Part shown: in pieces, positions 23,310 through 34,905 of the stretch
Layout of the letters: every line of letters starts with the position of its first letter
Position numbering within the stretch: the first letter of the stretch is position 1
Assembly (NCBI RefSeq): GCF_036588685.1
Contig: NC_086378.1
Coordinates: forward strand, 24,653,578 to 24,717,577
DNA from: Mytilus trossulus
Lineage: Eukaryota > Mollusca > Bivalvia > Mytilida > Mytilidae
DNA length: 64,000 nucleotides
Reading direction: 5' to 3'
Translations under genes and position numbers: made by a program
The notes under the pieces: generated by a model
Databases searched by the model: none
What the model was told of the DNA's origin: nothing
What the model saw: only the letters and a program-made list of their open reading frames with translations

Positions 23310-23640
23310 GTTTTTTTTATGCCCCATTTATGGGCATTATATTTTCTGGTCTGTACATCTGTTCGTCTTTTCATCTGTCCGTTCGTTTGTTTGTCCATCC
23401 CTCCTTCCATTTGTCTGTTTGTCTGTCCCGCTTCAGGTTAAAGTTTTTGGTCAAGGTAGTTTTTGATGAAGTTGAAGTCCAATCAACTTGAAACTTAGTA
23501 TACATGTTCATCATGATATGATTTTTTTCATTTTAATGCCAAATTAGAGCTTTTACTCCATTTTCATGGTCCATTGAACATAGAAAATGATAATGTGGAT
23601 GGGGCATCCGTGTACTAGGGACACATTCTTGTTTTAACTT
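23310..23640 (+). repeat. Interspersed repeat 'atgccccatttatgggcattat'
   Basis: Starts 'tttttatgccccatttatgggc' and ends 'ggatggggcatccgtgtact' with 'gggacacattcttgtttt'. The start and end are partly inverted (atgcccc/ggggcat). A common bivalve repeat with no gene. Confidence 0.65.
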
Positions 23641-24110
23641 TTGATTTTGAAAATTGATCAGGCTCTGTGTTCTGTAAGTAGATAAAAATAAATTCTACCA
23701 CTGCATCGAGTATAATGACTATATTTCTCCTTTTTATTAATGTCCATCCCCAAACAATAGATGATGTTGCTTGCCATGCCAAAACCTTTCTAGTACACCA
23801 TAGGTTTTGTCAACTGTCCACTTTATACCAATAATTGTAATAGTATTAGAGAAATTATTTTTTTTCTTGTCAGCTAATGACTCAAGTATGCATTTGCCAG
23901 TTGTAATATTTTTTTTTTAAATGCTCAAAAAAGAAATGCTCTTTTCAATTGTTTTTGTTTTGTCAATTCTTGCTGTCACAATGAAATTTTCATTTAAAAA
24001 AAAATATTGTGTGTGCCTTACGATTATCCATATTCATATTGAATCCATATCAGTCCCAAAGTCGGATTTTTTTTAAAAATTTTATTACATAATTATAATA
24101 TCTGGAGTCT

Positions 24111-24198
24111 GTTTCACAAAAAAAACCTTTTGACTTACATTGATCGAGTAATTCAGTATACTTACGATCAATATTAGTCTCAAGTTTTTTTGTGAAAC
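24111..24198. mobile_element. Small inverted-repeat element, 14-bp ends
   Basis: GTTTCACAAAAAAA at 24111 pairs with TTTTTTTGTGAAAC ending at 24198. It is 88 bp long, with an inner inverted pair 'ttgatcg/cgatcaa'. No flanking duplication is apparent. The rest of 23641-25137 shows nothing supportable. Confidence 0.6.
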
Positions 24199-25137
24199 CT
24201 TCTCCTGGTATTAACTCTCATAGATGATAGCGTTTAGAACAGTTTCTTATTAGATTAGAAAGTCAGTTTCCTGAAAACCCAGGTTTTATCCATCCCCGAA
24301 TAAATGTTGCACCAATGTCAAAGCAAAATACCAAGTACGAAAGTACATGGATGATACCAAGGTCTTTTTATGGAAATTGGTAAGAACAAAACACAAGAAT
24401 TAAATTTTGCTTATGAATATTTAATAATGCAACATCGTGTACATAAATATTTATGGCAAAAATAAAAAAATGTGTTTTAATTCATGTTGCAATTTTCTAA
24501 TAAAAACTTTGTATTAATTTCGAATTCTGAATTTAAAGTAATCTATAAACAGAAGTGATATTTTTTGTTAAAAATATGTTTTGCATATATATATAGCTAT
24601 GTTTTAATTTTGATTTATTAATATTATTTTGACAAATATATTATATTTGTATGATTACTATTAACATTAGTTTCATGTAAAATGACTATGCCATTTCAGA
24701 TTCTGATGTTGATAGTATTTTCCCTTTCAAACATTTTGAATTAAAATCTAGTTAGTAGAAGAAAATTCCTCTGTACCTATCTACACATGTTTATATAGGA
24801 TTGCTACTATAGAGTATGCATACCAGTTTCAGCTAGATGTGTTGTTACCCAGTGTATATATGAAAATTGTCAATCTCACTTCACGCTTAGACCCCAATGA
24901 GACCCACTTTCTTACTTTAATCTCATCTGGATTTAAGATTCATAATTATAAGTTATCATTCAGAAGACTTCTATCAGATTTATATCGTTTCACCACAAAC
25001 AGAAATTCTTTATTTCTTCTGACTATCATAACTATGGTACATACAGTTTTGCTTGGTCATCATTATAAAATTATATTCAGGAATCATACCAAAAATATCA
25101 AGATTCTGTTGTGGTCCTCATGAATATGGTTTTACTA

Positions 25138-26365
25138 TTTTTATACGACCGCAAATTTTGAAAAAAATTTCGTCGTATATTGCTATCACGTTGGCGTCGT
25201 CGTCTGCGTCGTCGTCGTCGGCGTCCGAATACTTTTAGTTTTCGCACTCTAACTTTAGTAAAAGGGAATAGAAATCTATGAAATTTTAACACAAGGTATA
25301 TGACCATAAAAGGAAGGTTGGTATTGATTTTGGGAGTTTTGGTCCCAACATTTTAGGAATTAGGGGCCAAAAAGGGCCCAAATAAGCATTTTCTTGGTTT
25401 TCGCACTATAACTTTGGTTTAATTAAATAGAAATCAATGAAATTTAAACACAATGTTTATGACTACAAAAGGAAGGTTGGTATTGATTTTGGGAGTTTAG
25501 GTCCCAACAGTTTAGGAATTAGGGGCCAAAAAGGGACCCAAATAAGCATTTTTCTTGGTTTTCGCACCATAACGTTAGTATAAGTAAATAGAAATCTATG
25601 AAATTTAAACACAAGGTTTATGACCATAAAAGGAAGGTTGGTATTGATTTTGGGAGTTTTGGTCCCAACAGTTTAGGAAAAAGGGGCCAAAAGGGTCCAA
25701 AATTAAACTTTGTTTGATTTCATCAAAATTGAATAATTGGGGTTCTTTGATATGCCGAATCTAAAAATGTACTTAGATTCTTGATTATTGGCCCAGTTTT
25801 CAAGTTGGTCCAAATCTGGGTCCAAAATTAAACTTTATTTGATTTCATCAAAAATTGAATAAATGGGATTCGTTGATATGCCAAATCTAACTGTGTATGT
25901 AGATTCTTTATTTTTGGTCCCGTTTTCAAATTGGCCTACATTAAGGTCCAAAGGGTCCATAATTAAACTAAGTTTGATTTTAACAAAAATTAAATTCTTG
26001 GGCCTCTTTGATATGCTGAATCTAAACATGTACTTAGATTTTTGATTATGGGCCCAGTTTTCAAGTTGGTCCAAATCAGGATCTCAAATTATTATATTAA
26101 GTATTGTGCAATAGCAAGTCTTTTCAATTGCACAGTATTGTGCAATGGCAAGAAATATCTAATTTCACAATATTGTGAAATAGCAAATTTTTTTTTTAAT
26201 AAGAGTTATCTTTCTTTGTCCAGAATAGTAAGCAAGAAATATCTTATTGCGAGAATTTTTTTTAATTCGAGTTATCTGTCTTTGTCTAGAATCAACTTAA
26301 ATCTTTGTTATATACAATATACAATGTATATTCACTTTTTACTACCAACTGTTAAATTTAAATGA
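25138..26365 (+). repeat. 'tttatacgaccgcaaatttt' repeat with tandem ~160-bp units
   Basis: The head 'ttatacgaccgcaaattttg' is followed by a (CGTCGT)n stretch near 25195-25230. Three units of about 155-160 bp follow ('gttttcgcac(t/c)(a/c)taac', 'aaggaaggttggtattgatt', 'ggaattaggggccaaaaagg'). After these come 'ccaaaattaaact' units and a 'gcaatagcaag...aagaaatatct' tail. The arginine-rich minus-strand frame is just the CGTCGT tract. Confidence 0.75.
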
Positions 26366-26459
26366 TCTTTACCATTCAGTGATAACAAGCAGTTTTTTTA
26401 CATCTTAATATTTTATGATGTATTTAAATGAGTAGTTATTGTTGCAAACTCCATTAGAA

Positions 26460-27785
26460 TATTTTAATTGAGATTAGTTTTGGAATAAGGGAAAGGGGGA
26501 TGTGATTAAAAAAAGGGGGTAAATTTTTCTCATTTGAAATTTCATAAATAAAAAGAAAATTTCTTCAAACATTTTTTTGAGAGGATTAATATTCAACAGC
26601 ATAGTGAATTGCTCTAAGAGAAAACAAAAATTTTAAGTTCATTAGAACACATTCATTCTGTGTCAGACTATTTAATCACAATCCAAATTTAGAGCTGAAT
26701 CCAGCTTGAATGTTATGTCCATACTTGCCCCAACCGTTCAGGGTTCAACCTCTGCGGTCGTATAAAGCTACGCCCTGCGGAGCATCTGGTTGCCCTTTGT
26801 ATTGAATTGTCCTCAACCTATGTCGTCATCAGAAAAGTTTCATAGGTTGTATTTTCTTTTAAAAAAAATGATGGGAAATAGGAGTCTGCTAAGACTTAAT
26901 TTCTCTTATAGTTGCTATTGTGGTATCTATTTCTTGCATGAAGAGATAATTCTCATAACACAACTAGAAAAATGTGTTTATATGATTTGCTTATGCACCA
27001 TCATGAGATGATGTAACAACATTTCCATATGCTATTTATTGAATCATGGATAACTTTCAAAGGTTAAGAATTTAAGGTGATGTACATTTCATCCATGGCA
27101 TTTGACATATCCTGTTTCTTCAATAATATACAAAACATCTCACATTTTTCAGCTGAAATTTTATTACATTCTGAAGCATACAAAATGTAGTTTGACTATT
27201 GAATTGGGCATACGACCCCACACTGGTATGTGCATAAGACTTGATCAACCATTAATAGAATTTTTCATTTTAGAACAACAGTATAATGAATCGTATAATG
27301 GTATGATGTTGACGTCTGCCTCGTCTGCATTGTCGTCAAAAGACACAATGGTTTCCAGTCAAAAACTTTAGTTTAAGTCTATGAAAAAAGAAGGTGTAAT
27401 ACTAAAGAAAGAAGGTTAGTCTTCATTTTGGGGTGATGGTCCCAACCGTTAAGGAATTAGGGGACCAAAAGGGGCCCAAATCAATAAGTTTGGGGGGGGG
27501 GGGATTTTTTGTTACAATTATTTAAGGGATTCATATTTTATTTTTCGAATTTTTGAAAAGTTACAAGAAGAAATCTTCAAGTGTTATGCAATAGATTTGT
27601 GAAATCTTTGAACACATTTATTTTTTGTCAGAAACCTATATTATGTCAACAGTTTGTTCAGAATCCAAATTCGGACAGTATCAAGCTTGAATGTGCCCCA
27701 ATTGTTCAGGGTTCGACCTATGCGGTCGTATCAGGCTGCGCTCAGCGATGCATTTTATTTTTACAAGTTCCACCCCATGCCTTGC
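26460..27785 (+). repeat. Two further partial copies of the 6808-7735 family
   Basis: 26460-26800 carries the tail 'gttcaacctctgcggtcgta'. 27275-27785 carries the head 'cgtctgcattgtcgtcaaaa', a G tract near 27491 and the same tail. Between them (26801-27274) I see nothing. Confidence 0.65.
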
Positions 27786-28892
27786 TGAATATGGGGTCTT
27801 CTTATAATCATCTTTTATAACTTTTCTGTTTTAAAACCACCAATGTATTAAGCTGTTCATATTAAATTCGTACAATGCAGACTGAATCAAATATTACTCC
27901 TTGTGATGTTGTTACTGGTACATATAAACGTTCGTAGATGCATGCCACCAAATTACCATGGTTTTAAAAGCATTTCAAGGAAGAGACTGAGTGATTGTTG
28001 GAAACAGTGCTCAACGTCCAGTGGTTAATATTTCATGCATGTTCATGAATATTCATCGTAGAGCATAGACTATCCTGTGTGTACTGCACCAAACACCAAT
28101 GGTTTGTGCTTCATTAACAAGCATTGATTATGTTTATTATTTAAAGAAATCTATATTTTAATGATTTCATATATATTTTGATTCGTAAATGTGAAAGAAA
28201 ATGTATCATTACAACGTATTACAACAATATATCTATCTCGACCACTTTACAGCATATATTTAAACACACAGTTTAACTTAATATAGGATCATATTGAAAA
28301 TTGATAATCTGCATGCAAATACCAAAATATTTCCAAAGCTATTTCCTTGATGACCGTTATGATATCTGATTTACGCAAAGATAGGATAACAATGGAGATT
28401 ACTAAATATTTAAAAAAAAAATGAAATCATAATATAAAACTTATGCCAGCATAATATTTCAGTCAAAGTGGTTCACTTTTCATGGCAAAACTTACCATAT
28501 GTTATTAAAGCATATATATTTAAACTCGACAAGAGTTACCTTTTTTTGACACACGCTTCTTTTTACCCGTCGACGTATTTCCATCGAGCTTAACGCCTGA
28601 TGTAGGATGCTGTATTAGTTATTTAGATGCATCTATATTGTAGATCATTTAGTATCATGAGAACTATTTAGGCGTTAAACTTAAAGTAAGTAAATGAGGC
28701 GTAAAATATAGGCCAGTGTGACATTTTTTTGTGGTATACTAGAATTACCCTTGATGCATCCTTACACCAAGTTTTATACTTGTAATTCATTTAGAACATA
28801 CTGGCACCTTCCCCTTCTATTTTTCATAGCACCTGCACATGCAGACATTCTATTAAGCACTTTCGGCGAATGCTTACAGGAATGAGTTTTCA
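27786..28892. other. Intergenic, only a short repeat seen
   Basis: 27990-28080 contains 'gtccagtggttaatatttcatgcat', a mussel repeat word. The rest is AT-rich with no gene or inverted-end element recognised. Confidence 0.3.
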
Positions 28893-29113
28893 CAATCTAA
28901 TTAAAATATTGATCTCTCATTACGTTATATAACGTAATCAGAGATCAATATTTTATAATCAGAGATCAATATTTTTTATAATCAGAGATCAATATTTTAT
29001 AATCAGAGATCAATATTTTATAATCAGAGATCAATATTTTATAATCAGAGATCAATATTTTATAATCAGAGATCAATATTTTATAATCAGAGATCAATAT
29101 TTTAATTAGATTG
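28893..29113. mobile_element. 221-bp element: 25-bp inverted ends, perfect 9-bp target duplication
   Basis: The left end CAATCTAATTAAAATATTGA + TCTCT (28893-28917) is the exact reverse complement of 29089-29113. The sequence GAGTTTTCA lies immediately outside on both sides (28884-28892 and 29114-29122), a perfect 9-bp direct repeat. A 9-bp duplication is typical of Mutator-like elements. There is no coding capacity. The interior is a tandem array built from the right end, plus a 20-bp perfect palindrome (attacgttatataacgtaat, 28919-28938). Confidence 0.85.
28939..29105. repeat. Minisatellite, eight ~21-bp units
   Basis: The unit 'aatcagagatcaatatttta(t)' occurs eight times, the second lengthened by two T. 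The unit equals the inner part of the element's right inverted end, so the array grew out of the transposon end. Confidence 0.9.
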
Positions 29114-29122
29114 GAGTTTTCA

Positions 29123-30344
29123 ATGCAGCCATGATGTTATGGTGAACTCTTTAAGAGCTGTCCGAACAAAAATATGTTTTATCGATTAAGTGTTAATCAT
29201 AATACTTTAAATTATTTTTTTCTGATTTATAATAAAATTTGTGTTTTGGTTTTATATCTGTGTTATATATGGGACGTTATATGTTACTATACACTTTTCC
29301 TTAAATTGTCAACTTTTATCATTCATCCGAATTCGTTAGTTTCTTACTTTAAGTTAATGTTGATTCGTTTGATGTGTTGAGCTTTAGATTCTGCCATGTG
29401 ATCAGGGACTTTCAGTTTTTAATTTCCCCTCGTTCAATATTTTTGTGATTTTATTTTTTTGCAAGATTGCAACACTGTTTGTTTCAATACTACACAAAGT
29501 CTCTCCTACAGGTTTCATTTATAGTGCTATCTACATAAAAAAAATTGAAACAAGAGTAATTCTGCAATACTAGTACCTTCTTCATTTTAAATGCTAAAGA
29601 ATCATAGTCACTATTTGTTTCTAAAAATTAAGAATCATAAACAAACAAAAATAACTAAACCATGTTTAAAAATCACACTTATTTCATATCGGTGAATTTT
29701 TCTTGAATATAACTTCAACCTTGGAAAATCTAAGAAGATATTTTAAAGAAAGAATTAAAATACTAATTTTGAATGTTGGCTTTTATCCAGAGGCAACGTT
29801 TAGTGGTACATGTTATAACAGAATCATATGGTATCCATAACACATGTACAAATAGTGTCTCCTCCGTGACAATCTTTAACACACACAAAAAACAGATATT
29901 GAATAACCGACACTGCAAATTGGGGTTTGGTAATGGTTTTACTCTGATATTAAGGATGACTGTCAATGTGAAACACATTTTAAGAAAGAACACTGTATAA
30001 ACTAGACTGTTTAGTGGTCAAACATTCAAGCATACTATCCACACTGATCATGAGCCCACACTTGTCTGAATACATAAAAATTAAGAATTGTGGATTGTGG
30101 ATTGCCAATGAGAATATTATCAACAAGAGACCAAATTATGAGGATTTCAACAAATAAAGGTCACTGTATGGCCTTAAAAATGAGTGAAATTCAATAGGTA
30201 TTGTAAGCTCTGAAAGACCTCGCCAAAACATTTCAACTATCTGTTAAAACAATAATAAAGACATTACAAACAACAACCATCGAATTACAGGTACCCAACT
30301 TGCTAATCATTATCATAAATCTAAGATTTAAACAAAATAAAAGT
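29123..30344. other. Intergenic, faint SINE-like remnant
   Basis: 30085-30240 resembles the 2041-2220 element ('gattgccaatgagaatatta', 'aaaggtcactgtatggcctt') but is strongly degraded. Otherwise nothing seen. Confidence 0.4.
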
Positions 30345-30350
30345 TTTATT
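30345..30350 (-). terminator. Poly(A) signal of the repeat-protein gene
   Basis: AATAAA on the minus strand, about 23 bases after the TAA stop at 30373-30375. Close but plausible; no other support. Confidence 0.45.
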
Positions 30351-30372
30351 AAATAAATAACAACAACAAAAA

Positions 30373-33300
30373 TTATACATAATTGTCAACATCTTTATCA
30401 GGTTTGCTACGACAACAAAATAGTTGACAAAACCACTGTCGAAAACCAGTGAATCTACTGTTAGGTTTGGATTGAAAGCCAACTTCTATATCTATTGCAG
30501 ATTCTTTAGTTTTACTAGTATTCGTTGAACCTTGAATTTCGTCTACTAGTGGCGAAAAGAATGGCCTCAAATGTGGTCTTGGAGTTTCTTCTGTGTCACT
30601 TAAACTTATACTGAACCATTCACTGTCTGACGTCCTTGATGTGTCTGGTATATCTAAAAGAAAATGAAAATGTGTTATTAACATAGGAAAAGTGAAAGTC
30701 AGACTTTTTTTTGAATGCTTGCTCTTTAATATCTAAACTGCAATCCTTAACAGCAAAACTACTTCGCGTATGAAGATTAAAAAAATAATTTGTAATATTA
30801 AAAAAAAACAGTTTGTATTCAGATTGAAGATTTCAGTGTTGAATTTCTAAATTAAATTTTTCGTGTCAACTATTAATGACAGTTAGTGATTATATCCAAC
30901 ATTTGGCTAAATTCAGTATGGATTGAAAAGACACCAAGGTTATAAAGCGGGAACCACGTTACATAGAAAAAGGTTATATAATATAATTTACCTTCATCCT
31001 CAGTGTTGTCATCCAATGTCGACAAATCTAACTTTAGTTCCTCTTTTAATGCACGCTGATTATCATTGATGTCTTTTGTTGAAGGCTTGCTTCTCTGAAA
31101 AATAGAGTAAAAAGAGTGTTATAAGGTCCTTTTAAGCATGCAGTCACAACTTACAAAAAAATGGGAATTCAGCTTGGAAAGACCATCTAGTGAATCAACA
31201 AGAATAACATGTCTGTATATTTAATGTAATTTTGACGTTATGTTTTAACATGACTAAGCTTGTAGACCGCAAACACCAGTACATGTGAATCAATTTTGTA
31301 AAAGTTCGTTTCTACTTTTTTTTTTAAATTACACAATTCTACAATGTATGATATTACAATATCAAAAATGTTTACCTTAAATACTCTATTGACTATCCGT
31401 TGAAAAGAACTCCTCTTATTGGGAACAGTTTCACTAATTGTTACAGCTGTGTCCAGTTCCCCTGAAAAGCAAGGCAAGAATGTGTCTCAATTAAAAACTT
31501 GAAACTCGATAACACACACCGTTGTGAGAGAGCTATCATTTGATTTTAAGGGTGGTCGGGGGAGCTAGGATGAAATTTGAAATAAAAAGGCAGGACAGAA
31601 GGTTTGAGGAAAAAGAGCAGCATGAGGAACCTTGCAAAAAAAGGAAAGATGATATTTTATGAAGTCAGGATAAACTAATAAAAAAAGACAGGACAGATAT
31701 TACAACTAAAAAAAAGTAGACCAAATTTTTCATCCTACCCCCCTTTTTTTGACTGAATTGAAAGTAGATTATTTTTTTATATGTCTGACATTTCATTCAT
31801 TCATTGAATATAACTTTTCTAATAAGACGTGTCAAAAATGCATCTTTTTCATTAAAAGGAGTAAGAAATATTCAAAGAATAATTTATAGAAAAAAAATTT
31901 GATGACTAACTTGTTGACGAAAATCATATTCATATATTATTATGTTTTATCATTAAGAGCAAAAACATACGATATTAGCTAGAGTAAATAAACATAAACC
32001 TACTATTGGTCACTGATGGGGAGTTTTCTAATTGGCAATTATACCACAACTCCTTATTTACATATTTGCTTTATTCAAGCTTTCCCGCATAGAGAACAAT
32101 TATTAAGTTTATTTTTTGGGGATTTTCTTCCTGTCAGACACGAAATTTTTTTTATACATGTATTTCCAATTGTGATCCTCTATTTTTTTTAAATTCCATA
32201 TTTTCGTACTATAGGAGACAAGATCTATATGTGCTTACTGTTGATCGTAGCATTCCTCATGTCTGTATTTTGGAAGCTTTGATAATTACAATGCTGCTCT
32301 CGCACAAATGATTTTATTCTTTCTTCTTTCACCGGTGAAAGGAATGGTCCTGTTTGTCTATTCTGTACTGGGTCCACTTTGAAGTGCAGTTCTTGTTGAG
32401 GAGTACAAGCATTCTTTTCATTGTCCTTTGAAGACAAAAAAATATGAAGATGTGAAAATTACGAAATGTAAACAGTTTTGCTCTATACGCGCAATATTGG
32501 AACAGGCCAATTAAAAAAATAATTAAAAAGAAAAAAAATGAGCTACTGATTGATTGGACGCTTGCTTCTAGAAAGATAAACAGTTAAAAAAAAAGTTTCC
32601 TTAGTACCTAATACTGAGACAGCCAAGTTGAAGAAACATAGAATTTAAAAACAAATATGTATATACCTTTTGGGAAACATGCCGCAGAGAATCAATGTTA
32701 GTGGTTGGTTCCCAGAATTCTTCAAATTGCTTCTTTATCTTTTCCTGTTCTCTTGTCATCCTATTTTTCTCCTTTTCTTCTTTGATTATATTTTCTCTGG
32801 CATATGATTCAACAAGTTTGTTGTATTCAGCATCTCTGACGGACTTATAGAAAGCAGCACATTCGTCTTCGTCTGTTATTTCTTTGGCTGATATTACTTC
32901 AGACGAATCTACCTTTTCTTGCTCTCTTGTTTTCGTATAAGCCTCCCTTTCTTCTTTCATTATCCTTTCTTTGACATATGCTTCCACAAGTTTATTGTAT
33001 TCAGCATCTCTGACTGATTTGTAGAAATCAGCATATTCGCCTTTGACTTCAGTCGAATCTACTTTTTCTTGCTCTCTTGCTATCAAATTTCTCTCTTTCT
33101 CTTCTTTTGTTGCCTTTTCTCTTGTATATGCGTCAACAAGTTTATTGTATTCAGCATCTCTGACGGACTTGTAAAAAGCAGCACATTCTTCGTCTGTGCT
33201 TGTTATTTCCTTTTCATCTTTCAGATCCAATGCCTCAGTACTTTCTGAGTTATTTACATCCTTCAAGAAAGCGGATCTCTCATACTCGTTTCCCACCCTT

Positions 33301-33873
33301 TCTGATTCTCTGTAATTCTGAGGTATTTCAATTTCTTTACAATTATCTAGTTGGGCACCAGACATAACGTTAGCTTCTATTTCACTGAAATGAAAGCAAT
33401 TAGTTTTCAGACTTAATGTAACGCCGCCTATAGCCTGCAATATCCACCAATTCAACGAAATACAAATATCAATGACAGTAAAAAGTCACACTGAATGTTA
33501 TTCTTGAAAACAAAGAATAGAATAGTTTTCGAAGAAATGTTATACAAATATGTGTATTTGACTTATTCACTTAATTTAGGTAAAGGTATTTTTCACTTAA
33601 TTCAGGTAAAGATATTTTTCACTTGATTCAGGTAAAGGTATTTTTCACTTAATTCAGGTAAAGTTATTTAGTCTTAAATTAAAAATAGTAAATAGTTCTA
33701 AAATTCTAATAAAAAGCTAAGTAAGGACAGAAAATAATATCTATTTAAATTTAACAGCAGTGCCGACATATATCATTAGACATGGAAGTGATTGCTTACC
33801 CGAAAGCAACGTGCAGCAACGACAACATTAAATTACGGACATTCCATTCAAGACTGCTACTATGGATCTCCAT
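30373..33873 (-). CDS. Uncharacterised triple-repeat protein, 482 residues, six exons
   Basis: Exons in coding order are 33873-33800 (ATG), 33384-32667, 32425-32239, 31461-31376, 31094-30992 and 30653-30373. All have AG/GT borders, and the total of 1449 nt closes in frame. Residues 92-250 hold three repeats of about 50-58 residues. The core FYKSVRDAEYNKLV is identical in all three (residues 95, 145, 203), and each is followed by a charged helix ending REQEK. These are probably alpha-helical or coiled coil. The second half is hydrophilic and Ser/Thr/Asp-rich. The C-terminus has a cysteine cluster (WFCQLFCCRSKP), a possible palmitoylation site, and ends DNYV, which could fit a PDZ pocket. The first 24 residues are mildly hydrophobic but not a convincing signal peptide. 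I recognise no known domain, so function is unknown. It is transcribed convergently with EIF2AK1. Confidence 0.85.
31530..31745. repeat. Relative of the 21368-21534 MITE, degraded
   Basis: 'agctatcatttgattttaag' resembles the left end at 21368. 'ggatgaaatttgaaa...ggcagga' and a C-rich right side follow as in that element, but without clean ends. It lies between exons 3 and 4 of the repeat-protein gene. Confidence 0.5.
33566..33665. repeat. Four-copy ~26-bp tandem repeat in intron 1
   Basis: The unit 'ttttcacttaattcaggtaa' plus 'aggta' occurs four times with small changes, in the first coding intron of the repeat-protein gene. It contains 'caggtaa' donor-like words, which appear unused. Confidence 0.8.
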
Positions 33874-33880
33874 CTCAATT

Positions 33881-34221
33881 CTGAAAAAAAAAGATGAGGA
33901 AACATTACACTAAAACTTGTTTATTTCTCTAATTTGTGGTAATCAAATCTCTTTTTTCTCTTTTTATTTCTCTCTCTATCTATCATATCTTGTTTACCCT
34001 TTTGTGGTCAATTGACTCTTTATCATCAAAATGAATAGGTGATATGATTGCAAATGAGACAACTTTCCACAAGAGACAAAAATGACACAGAAACACGTTT
34101 GGCTCAGTTACTCCAATGTCCCTTCGTATAAAAAAGAAGTCAACGAGACAACTCTCCATCCAAATCATAAATAGGAAAAAGAAACAAATATAGGTTAAAT
34201 TAAGTATGAATTCAACTTACC
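33881..34221 (-). other. Likely 5' UTR intron and upstream splice donor
   Basis: The acceptor 'tttttttcag' ends at 33881, seven bases before the coding ATG. A strong consensus donor (ACTTG|GTAAGTT) lies at 34221/34220 on the minus strand. A 5' UTR exon ending at 34221 would fit. A second donor-like site (GAG|GTAAGA) is at 35737. Transcription start is not identifiable. Confidence 0.35.
34037..34165 (+). mobile_element. SINE-like element copy (inside 5' UTR intron of the repeat-protein gene)
   Basis: 'gatatgattgcaaatgagac' and 'aactttccacaagagacaaa' match the 2041-2220 family. Ends are unclear. Confidence 0.55.
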
Positions 34222-34574
34222 AAGTCTCTACATTACTGATTCTTGGACAAAATGATTTTTTAAGTTCCAATTTTTTAAAAAGCGTGTACACTGTCGAAGT
34301 CAGGTTAACAAACTGACAACGTTGCCAAAGAAATACAATAATTATGACGTTATGCCGTCCAGTGTCATGTGACACAGTTTGTATCTGTACATGGATGGAG
34401 AGCTGTCTCATTGGCACTCATACCACATTTTCTTAAATCTATCGGATCTATGTTTATATAGTACCATGTGTGCATTGATTACTATAAATGTATGCAATTG
34501 CAATTTTTGAAGGGGTTAAACTCCCTTCAGGCAAAGTTGACTTCTTATTTTGTACTGTTATGTACCACTGTCCA

Positions 34575-34905
34575 AGGTAAGGGGAGGGTAGGGATCCCGC
34601 TAACATGTTTAACCCCCTCCACAATATTTTTGTATGTGCCTTTCCCAAGTGAGGAGCCTGTAATTTGGTTGTCGTTTGTTTATGTGTTACATATTTGTTT
34701 TTCGTTCATTTATTTAAGTAAGGGCGTTAGTTTTCTCGTTTGGATTGTTTTACATTGTCATATCGGGGCCTTTTATAGCTGACTATGTGGTATGGGCTTT
34801 GTTTATTGTTGAAAACCTATAGTTGTTAATGTCTGTGTAATTTTGGTCTATTGTGGACAGTTGTCTCATTGACAATCATACCACATTTTTTATATCTATT
34901 TAAAT
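34575..34905 (-). mobile_element. SINE-like element, opposite orientation, with second repeat tail
   Basis: 'atagctgactatgtggtatg', 'gttgtctcattgacaatcat' and 'accacattttttatatct' are the reverse complement of the 2041-2220 family. The upstream 'aaccccctccacaatat' part matches the tail of the 11740-12360 element. Confidence 0.65.

Noticed and set aside
23164-23466. 100-residue hydrophobic frame after EIF2AK1
   Set aside because: It runs from the 3' flank into the 'atgccccatttatgggc' repeat; the composition reflects T-rich DNA.
25098-25307. Arginine-run frame on the minus strand
   Set aside because: Translation of the CGTCGT tract at the head of an interspersed repeat.
28939-29105. CRISPR-like regular array
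   Set aside because: Units abut with no unique spacers, and the sequence lies in an animal genome inside a transposon.
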